Positions 57,701 to 64,000 of a stretch of 64,000 bases of DNA are shown here, in pieces (position 1 is the stretch's first letter; each line of letters opens with the position of its first letter). Under the pieces are notes generated by a model. It was not told the origin of the DNA and made no database searches. It worked only from the letters and a program-made list of their open reading frames with translations. This stretch comes from Inonotus obliquus. Taxonomy: Eukaryota; Basidiomycota; Agaricomycetes; Hymenochaetales; Hymenochaetaceae. A program made the position numbers and the translations under genes. The stretch spans positions 186,001-250,000 of the forward strand of contig JAJHTX010000008.1 of the NCBI GenBank assembly GCA_032164295.1, written 5' to 3'.

Positions 57701-58968
57701 CTGCTCAATATAATTGGGAAGTTCATCAACTCGACGTCAAATCTGCATATCTGTATGGAAAGCTAGGAGACGACGAACAAATCTACATGCGACCACCACC
57801 TGGAATCAAACTTGATGGAGTAACCAATAATAAGGTACTCAAGCTGAAGGTCGCACTCTATGGTCTCAAACAAGCTGGACGTCGATGGTACAATGTGCTA
57901 CATACTACTCTTCAGGAGATTGGATTCACTCGTTCGGAGAAAAACCATGCTGTATTCTATCGACATCATCCAAATGGTAAAATAACCATTCTTGCAGCTC
58001 ACGTTGATGACATTCAAATAGTCACATCAAAACCATCGAACATGGTCGAAACCAAGAAGCGTATTGCTGAAAAACTCGAAATCGTTGATTCTGGGCCAAT
58101 AAACTGGCTGTTGGGAATAGAAATCACTCGCGACTGGACAAATCACACCATCGCTCTATCTCAAAAGGCCTACATTCAGCAGATACTCGAACGTTATGGT
58201 TTTGCAGACGTCAAACCTCGTGCGATGCCTATGGATCCAAACACACAATATACGTCGGACCAATGCGCGGGTACAATGGATGAGTTGTTAGACATGGAAG
58301 GAATACCTTATCGTCAGGCATTAGGAGCTCTTCAATATGCTGCTATCAACACCCGTCCGGACATTCAATACGCTGTCAATCAACTTGCACGTTTCTCAGA
58401 AGTACCAGGTCGAACGCACTGGAACGGTGTCAAACAAATCTACCAGTACTTAAAGGGAACAATGGATTGGAAACTGGTATTAGGCCGATCACCGGAGCAG
58501 TCATTTGTTGGGTATTCAGATGCTGATGGGATGAGTACTGAAGGGCGCCGGGCTATATCCGGCTACGCATTCTTCCTGAACGGTTCAGCAATATCATGGA
58601 AGTCGAAACGCCAAACTCGTGTTGCGCTATCAACTACCGAAGCCGAATACTATGCAATAGCATACGCTACAAAGGAAGCCTTATGGTTGCGATCATTTGC
58701 GATGGAAGTGTTTGGTTGGAGCCCATTCGCATTTCCTCTCTTGTCGGATAATCAAGGAGCTATTGCATTGGCAAAGGATGACAGGTTTCAGGCGCGCACC
58801 AAACACATCGACATCGATTTCCACTTCATACGTCAGGAGATAGAGGATGGAAGGATAACACTCTCTTACTGCCCAACTGAAGATATGTTGGCAGATATAA
58901 TGACAAAGGCGTTACCATCCCTAAAGGCCAAACATTTTGCAGCCTCATTCGGACTGTCGCATGTTTGA
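54712..58968 (+). CDS. Copia gag-pol polyprotein (1418 aa)
   Basis: One frame encodes, in order: Gag; a Gly/Arg-rich stretch and CCHC zinc knuckle (CYKCGGKGHKSPSC, about residue 266); aspartic protease (DSGAS, about 363); GAG-pre-integrase HHCC-like region (HKLLGHVN ... CPTCMRAKARR); integrase with D563, D626 and E662 (35 residues between the last two, a canonical DD35E); reverse transcriptase (SKWVYRTKRD, LDVKSAYLYG, HVDD at about 1097); and RNase H (YSDADG at about 1270, ALSTTEAEYYA, TKHIDIDFHF). The pol order protease-integrase-RT-RNase H defines copia. The open frame extends upstream to 54445, but ATG 54712 (MPSADAVAK) starts the conserved Gag. The active-site box is HVDD where most copia elements have YVDD. 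Confidence 0.95.
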   Translation: MPSADAVAKIFADVPKLNASGDNYVIFNGKIRFAAMSSGALNLLTAAPAAGQAGADEQALDRAVLSSIMMKLPDSVFMKNMNVTHTHALMANLKTTFDIVTATNEAVTERELFTLKCQDPNKLDKHLDKMVDLKDKLARMGNTSIDDKAFVNAIITGIPQEYNHIVTTLQMQKQTLDITVPANAPHRMSSVELINNLRADFQRYQLTHPGKGQKTESANYAQSGRGKNFRGRGNGRGRGRGRGGRSNQGDWKGKKKETVPDDETVCYKCGGKGHKSPSCPSKKKTYQRHDASSASEDKKTPQASSSSTSAPPQYAPKPEQATSAYIEEVFEDAWYGEAIDCTDLEHQGENAMQLSSVYCDMFDSGASRHMTPSKERLTNYKEGSDIMIRAANKGLFKAVGEGSMTIKLQHKGGITHMRLRNVLYAPDMHATLISIPKLCEAGYECLFKKDALHIFNRSNDVIGTIPLDDGLYRVFKEVSACAAGIDGRKISLFSLHKLLGHVNVGYLKKMIRDEKLPGLMVEDPNDDFECPTCMRAKARRAPISKVRLQDEPVHDFGGKIHLDVWGPASVRTIKNAKYVLTIIDDATRWLEMPLMVTKGESFAKYVAFEARQQLQHGVKIKIVHSDRGGEFLSDDFKTHLERQGTLQWLTVHDTPEHNGVAERVHLTIFNGVRTILLASGLPKWLWGYALDYIVYVYNRTPRQAIGMLSPFEKRFGHVPNLSNMHEWGHRVYIMTTANSKLEPRAVEGRWLGFDPTSNGHRVYWSSEKKITVERNINFSKTELGLVEGEYEDIDIGPIFDEPEPTTSKRPLSPAQSEHEAKRQRTRSPSLEEGEIREEVYEPVDPSIVTGKRKRTPTWKIREANHAYPSVPIVRAMSEINDHEAAMVAQFESKDPVTLSEAQKSGNWLDWYAAMEDEIRRLQARDSWSIVDYPSNTNVVGSKWVYRTKRDAQGNLTSHRARLVAQGFTQVDGVDYFSDDTYASVVNPAAMRMILTIAAQYNWEVHQLDVKSAYLYGKLGDDEQIYMRPPPGIKLDGVTNNKVLKLKVALYGLKQAGRRWYNVLHTTLQEIGFTRSEKNHAVFYRHHPNGKITILAAHVDDIQIVTSKPSNMVETKKRIAEKLEIVDSGPINWLLGIEITRDWTNHTIALSQKAYIQQILERYGFADVKPRAMPMDPNTQYTSDQCAGTMDELLDMEGIPYRQALGALQYAAINTRPDIQYAVNQLARFSEVPGRTHWNGVKQIYQYLKGTMDWKLVLGRSPEQSFVGYSDADGMSTEGRRAISGYAFFLNGSAISWKSKRQTRVALSTTEAEYYAIAYATKEALWLRSFAMEVFGWSPFAFPLLSDNQGAIALAKDDRFQARTKHIDIDFHFIRQEIEDGRITLSYCPTEDMLADIMTKALPSLKAKHFAASFGLSHV

Positions 58969-58975
58969 GGGGGAG
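58967..58975 (+). other. Polypurine tract
   Basis: GAGGGGGAG directly before the 3' LTR, overlapping the stop codon of the polyprotein; it primes plus-strand synthesis in this class of element. Confidence 0.8.
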
Positions 58976-59445
58976 TGTCAGAATGGCGCAATAAATGTAA
59001 ATTCCTTATCTTTGACCTTATGACCTATTCCTCATCATTCCGTTATTGTTGCGTTTGTATTGTTTCATTACATTTCATCTTGTTACAATTGCGTGTTCTC
59101 GCGCGATATAGTGGACACCTGTTTTCACGCCCCCACGTGTTTCTGTCTATATAAGACCTTCCCTTTCACACTGACACCTTCAGGACGAGAGTCTGAAGTG
59201 TCTGTGTGAGTACAATCCCTCTTCATTGTTATTGTACTTGTATACTGATCTGTACACTTAACCTAGTAATCATTGTGATTGCTAGGTATGTTAAATATAT
59301 AGGACGAGAGTCTGAAGTGTCTGTTAATCATTGTGATTGCTAGCTCGTCCCACAACTGTGTGCATTTGCGTTATCGCTGCCGCTGCTCAAGCCAAGTCGA
59401 GTTGAGATTACTCCTCCTTGGTCTTACTTGCCATTTGATTTAATA
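58976..59445 (+). repeat. 3' LTR
   Basis: 470 bp; on direct reading I found no difference from the 5' LTR. Confidence 0.95.
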
Positions 59446-60178
59446 CAACAATGATCTGTTTTTCGGATCCGTGACTCGGTCTCATAAATCATCCGTGAGT
59501 GCAATGGTTCTATCTTGAGCGGATTGTCTGACTTATCTGTGTATTTGCGGCAGAACGAACAAGGGTTCATCGGCACTGGCGAAGACTGCCTTCTGCACGG
59601 AGTAACTCTTTAAGCCCACACCATAGTCTCATCTGCACCTCGTCCGCAGTCCCCGGCCCCAGCTGTTTTACAGACCCAATTGCACCTTAAATCACATTCG
59701 AGAGATTATCGCAACTTCGAGAGAATGCAGTCGGTATCAGAACTGCAAGAGGTATCCTTTCTGTCTAAACCGAGTACGTCATGTCTTCTTTTCTATATTA
59801 TTTACTTTGACCTGGGTTGATACGGCTAACTCGGATTCGCATCAAATTCGATTCGGTATCTCCTTCACGACCAGACCTCCCTCGACATCAGAGCCTCGGC
59901 CTGTGCCATTGTTCGGTTGCATCGAAGCAACGTAAACTAGTATGTTAATAAACGCAAAGCCATCGCTCGCATCTAATCCCGTCGTCATCGTATTCATCTG
60001 CCACAGCATCACCAGGGAGTACCATCCCCGCCACAACTCACAAAGTGAAGGTCAATGTCCTGCCATTTTTTCCAAAGGATCATCCTCTGTAAGCGTACCA
60101 TCCCAAAAGTATGCCGTTTCCTTGCCATCAAGGATGAATGCGATATAATCCTGTGTTCCTCCCCTGCAAACCTGACAC
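59446..60178. other. Flank right of the copia element, no gene
   Basis: Short frames on both strands (for example 59842-60036 minus and 60009-60227 minus) with no recognised family. The last 8 bases (60171-60178) are the left flank of the next hAT-like element. Confidence 0.4.
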
Positions 60179-60679
60179 TAAGGGCTCCGATCGTATCGGT
60201 TACGCATACGGTCCGTATATTGGTCACTCAACCCCCATGATACGGTGTATACGGCACATATGGATATGCCAGTATTCTATGGTCCCAGAATGTAATAAAT
60301 CATATTTCTTCAGTATATGCAATGCTTTACTTGATAAAAATGAATGCCTGCACATGAGAGAGAGAATCCCAGTTCAGATAAGTGAATATTACAATTACCA
60401 GATATGCATGACTGACTCCTTTATTGCTGAATAGTGCCAAAATTACTCGGTAATGGAAAATTGTATTTCTGAAGAAGGTAACTTATTCTCCACACACACG
60501 GAAGACACGGGTGAATAACCCTCCTGAGTGCGCGTGAATGTTTTTCTGTATACAGCGTATACGACAAATTCGCTGTGTCGATGCAGCTACGGCCGTATAT
60601 TTTCTATATTTTCTTTTTTTGCTCTATACGATACAGCCGTATCCCGTATACGCTTTGTATGCATACGATCGGAGCACTA
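60179..60679. mobile_element. hAT-like MITE, 501 bp
   Basis: Termini TAAGGGCTCCGATCGTAT and, inverted, TAGTGCTCCGATCGTAT. The 8-bp flanks CCTGACAC (60171-60178) and CTTGAAAC (60680-60687) agree at 6 of 8. Subterminal GTATACGG/CCGTATA motifs resemble those of the element at 48722. Noncoding; relation to hAT inferred from the TIR start and the 8-bp flanks. Confidence 0.6.
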
Positions 60680-61142
60680 CTTGAAACACATCTGGCACTG
60701 ACAGTGGCAGCCCTGCCGCCCTGGTTCTCATTGTCATGTCCGACCACCCCTTTGAGAGGATACAACGCCCAAACCCTACTGAGTGCCAGAGGTGTTTCCC
60801 AGTCGGCCAGTTACCAAGGAGCAATATCAGTCCTCAGATTTGATTTGAAATGGCTATGAGGATGAGAATAAATCAAATCCTCTACCATTTTTACGTGTCA
60901 GTGTAGCTCATAGTTACAGAGTGCTCATACATGCGTGAAAGCACTGTACTTCAAGAAATGTAAACTCTGTAGTTTTCAGTATATTTCGTGCCCAGTCCCA
61001 GTGCCAACTAGTGAGAGCCCAGTTCAAATAAGGATGCGATGTAGCATGGTGGTTATCGGTAGCTGACCGGGCTGACCAAGCGCGGACTTTTAATCCGGTG
61101 GTCGCGACTTGACTGACGCGCTTCTGAACACTCTGCCACACC
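60680..61142. other. Upstream region of the CR NTPase-REase gene
   Basis: No gene. A tRNA-Lys-like anticodon arm at about 61078-61096 was examined and rejected. The promoter of the downstream gene should lie here. Confidence 0.4.
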
Positions 61143-64000
61143 ATGTCTCAACCTCGAACGCTGAACTATATCATCATCGACGGCGAAACACTCCTCGAGC
61201 CGGCCTCACTGACCATAGGGGATGAAGTAGTCACTAGTCATCTCTGCGAGACTATCTATAAGCATGCAGAATTTTCTCTTAAGGGACTCCAGTCCCTTCT
61301 CAAGTTGTATAAGGTGAGTTGCCCACGATCCATGGCTCCTTGACTCGTGATAATGATTCACCACTCTTATGAAGCCCAAGAAGAATTTACTAAAGAAGAA
61401 AGATGAACTACTGAAACGTATAGGGGAGCTCGAGGCGGAGGAACAATTGCTAGCGTTCGACGAGGATGAAACAATACAGGATGCACTTGGTACATCCGAG
61501 TTGGATGTGAAGTTGATACATGTGGTTTTCAAGGTACACAGGACAAGTGAGGCAATCAGTTGAATCAACGTGGCTATCGTGGCTGTCGAACTAATATGAT
61601 TGCTTCAACCAGCCACGCTTCATCGGCCGATCACTCCAAAGCAGCAAAAGATTCCTCCCACCCTGAAACCAACGCCTCGCGAAAGCAAGACTAAGACAAA
61701 ATATCTCGTAGAAAAATTCTTGGCGAAGCATGATGCAGAGCTCAGGGAGTATTTGGCTGGTCCACCGTGGAAGAAGTTCTGGAAAGCCCCACCATCTGAA
61801 GATCCTGAAGTAGCATCTTTCCTTGATAACCTCGAAATTTCCGAAATAAAGGGCACCCCCGTTCTACTCTTGCACATGTTGGGCGAAGACGTCGTCGACG
61901 AAAGCATCGTCGATAATTTATTCACAACGAGACACCAGTATGCCGCTTAACATCTGAATCTTGTTGATCATGTTCCTTATTATATCTTATTCAGGTTTCT
62001 CGTGAATACCTCAGGATCTGGAAAGACTCGCCTTTTGTTCGAGGGTTTATGCAAGCATTGGGGATTCTTTTTCACGACCGTCATTCAGGAACCCAACTTC
62101 AAACTCGGGTCTTCGGATATAATGGAGATTGTTGATCAAGGCATCCGTCGATCCCATGGTTTCGAATACAACCCTAAGAGTGACTACGTCTATGACCGTA
62201 ACAAGTTCATTGTGATACGCCGCGTTCATCAGGTCCCCAAGGCTCGCATTCTCTTATTTAAACGCTTCTTAAAGATAGCCACAGAGACGTGCGCCAATGG
62301 GACCATCAACGGATTCAAGAAGCACTGGCTCTTTCTTCAGCTGTGTTCCGTCAGGATTCTCGATGTGGATATATCTGCGGCACTATCCGGTGTCCTGAAG
62401 GATGCCACCGACGATTATCTGCTAATCGGGGCCCACAAATCCACTCGAAACTACGGAAATATCAAGACAAGTATCAGCTGCACGAAAATTTCTATTTTGT
62501 ACTCGATGATGCGCAGAAGGCGATAGAAAGCCTGAATGGAAGTTTTCGTTCGGAAAGGAGGAGCAATGAAGAAAAATTCGTCGATCGCCCAATTCTGAAT
62601 TCGATCGTCAGTACGTTTCTTCATGCCGTGAATTTTCCAATTATATTATCAGGGAGTAGCCTATCAATCGATACTGTCAACGATGTCGTGGGTTCGGCAG
62701 CTATGGCGAAGTCCGCCTCGTTTCATCTTGTAACGAAAACTGGCGCTTTCGATGACCCCGCCCAGCACGAAGACTACATTAAGCGGTATATGCCGAGCCA
62801 CATCGCCAATTCAGAATCTGGACAAGAACTCATTAGGCGAGCCTATATTTTTACACGCGGAAGGTGCATCGTTGCTTATCCGTAGAAAACCGATATTTAC
62901 TGACTCCTTCAGACATCGCTTTACCGCGTCACTGGTGGTCGAGCTACTAAAAACTTGGTTCCGATCACCTCATGAGATTTTGAATGCATGTGTCAAGGAA
63001 TTCTGCGGGTTCCATCCGACTGATGGCGAACAGTTTGTCAACAACGAGGAGGATATCGAAGAAGGAAAGATCGCTATAATCCCCCTTGATTTCTCTAGAA
63101 TTCGCAATGGTAAGCGGAACGTCACTGTACTCCTGAGTTCAGGTCTCACATGATCTTCCAGACCCTCAGCGAAAGGTGTTGTTCGGTGACGTCTTGTATT
63201 CATGGCTGATGGAACAGATGTTTGACATAGTACTCGACAATAACAAGTTTCTTATAGAACAGGGTTTTGCTCGTTTTGTGAGTAAACCGGGAGAGACGGT
63301 TGTGCTGGATGAACCTCTCGTTCTTCTTGCTGCAACATATCAATTCCTCAGTTTTGCCGACGGATTTACACTTGAAGAGTACGTAGTGGAGCAACTGGGC
63401 GAACCTTCAGCAATCGGCGCGCGATTTGAACGGTTGATTGTCTATGGCTTTGCGTGTCTATTTGACGGCAAACGCGAGCTATGTGACATCTTTGATTTTG
63501 GTGAGACCATTCCGGAATGGGCCAAGCAGACCGCTGAACTCGTCTCTGTCGTGCGGAGGGTTGGCGAAGTGGAGGTTAGTCCTTTCCACCTTGCAGAGTT
63601 CGAAGGCGCTGTTACGGTTATTGGATCGAGACGTGGGAACATAGAAGAGACAGTCGAATGGTTCAAAAACCCGACATCACTGTTCTGCCTTCCCTGTGAG
63701 GGCATGGGCCCGGACATTGTGGTGTTTGTTCGCCTGGCTTCTGGCCAGATCGTGGCCCTAATCGTTCAAATCAAGTGGCGAGCTACGGTCGCTCTGCGAT
63801 CTGATGTCCTGAGAGAAGCGAAGAAAAGCCTTGATCCCTCAAGGTTCTTTGCTCACTCGGTACGTTTATGAGATGCTGTGCGACGCACCGTTGACTAACC
63901 TGTATTATAGAATCAGAAAGACAAAAAATATCAGAACGCTCGTGAAGACATTCTTGAGGGTGTCAAAGATCTCAGCAGAGCGGTCCCCGTCATCCAAACG
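61143..64000 (+). CDS. CR (Crinkler-type) effector: header, P-loop NTPase, REase-like domain (partial, runs off window)
   Basis: Exon 1 (61143-61313) has a ubiquitin-like CR header; exon 2 (61375-61546) holds a short charged helix and LIHVVFKVHR, the header end. Exon 3 (61613-61937) precedes exon 4 (from 61995), which starts with the P-loop NTSGSGKTRLLFEGL. A Walker B-like FYFVLDDAQKA follows but in another frame, so there is a frameshift or unseen splice near 62440-62460. Later introns lie at about 62850-62910, 63109-63160 and 63859-63910. The C-terminal domain has GPDIVVFVRL and IVQIKW, the PD...QxK core of the restriction-endonuclease fold reported for CR effectors. These are predicted DNA-targeting intracellular effectors. 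The 3' end is outside the window. Confidence 0.7.

Larger units (their letters stand above)
53923..59445 (+). mobile_element. Full-length TY1/copia LTR retrotransposon, 5523 bp
   Basis: Two 470-bp LTRs (53923-54392, 58976-59445) that look identical base for base, a primer-binding site, one uninterrupted gag-pol frame and a polypurine tract. The flanking 5-mers TAACA (53918-53922) and CAACA (59446-59450) differ by one base. Intact frame plus identical LTRs indicate a very recent, possibly still competent copy. Confidence 0.97.

Noticed and set aside
61045..61140. tRNA-Lys-like sequence (CGGA-CTTTTAA-TCCG anticodon arm)
   Set aside because: The anticodon stem-loop is convincing, but no D-arm consensus, no GTTCGA-type T-loop and no paired acceptor stem could be placed around it. 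At most a decayed tRNA fragment; a tRNAscan-SE run would settle it.

Overview
The window is nuclear DNA of a filamentous basidiomycete, most likely an Agaricomycete. Genes are split by many short GT-AG introns of about 50-65 bp. It carries a FunK1-type fungal kinase, F-box gene remnants, Crinkler-type (CR) effector-like genes, an RTA1-family membrane protein, and TY1/copia and hAT transposable elements, all typical of Agaricomycete accessory regions. I cannot name the species.

Layout. 1-2890 and 22110-25000 are the arms of a large inverted repeat, each carrying one copy of a small three-exon gene (A and C) and a broken kinase fragment. Between the arms lie two hAT-like elements (2937-4347, which carries fragments of two unrelated host genes, and 4450-5103), an RTA1-like gene (5673-7149), a tandem ~2.05-kb duplication with two intact CmcJ/AsaB-like oxygenase genes (9382-10286 and 12186-13096), a cyclin-box gene (14005-16058), GPI13/PIG-O (16562-19746) and a third copy of the three-exon gene (B, 20591-21462). 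From 26.3 to 38.3 kb there are three F-box remnants around a five-exon FunK1 kinase (27528-30550) and two more diverged members of the same three-exon family (D, 31854-33005; E, 34174-36511). From 38.9 to 46.9 kb there is a repeat-associated coiled-coil/DGTT gene, a P-loop CR-like gene on the minus strand, a CACTA-like MITE and a CR header-kinase gene. From 47.5 to 54 kb there is a second copy of the host-gene-fragment cassette, a hAT element with perfect 8-bp target duplications and a hAT dimerisation-domain remnant, a further family member (F, 50737-51447), two minisatellites and a family 3' exon (G). A full-length, apparently intact copia element with two identical 470-bp LTRs fills 53923-59445. 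The right end holds a hAT-like MITE (60179-60679) and an NTPase-REase CR effector gene that runs off the window (61143->64000).

Most distinctive is the family A-G. Six members share three exons with both introns in phase 1, a short middle exon (75-99 nt), basic low-complexity proteins, and a common promoter block (TTCAAAAGGC, then ATCCAC, then CAACCACAAC). One promoter block has been split by the hAT element, whose target duplication is exactly the TTCAAAAG of the motif. I infer that the family expanded here by segmental duplication and gene conversion in a transposon-rich region. The housekeeping genes (GPI13, cyclin-like, RTA1-like) sit as an island inside the inverted repeat.
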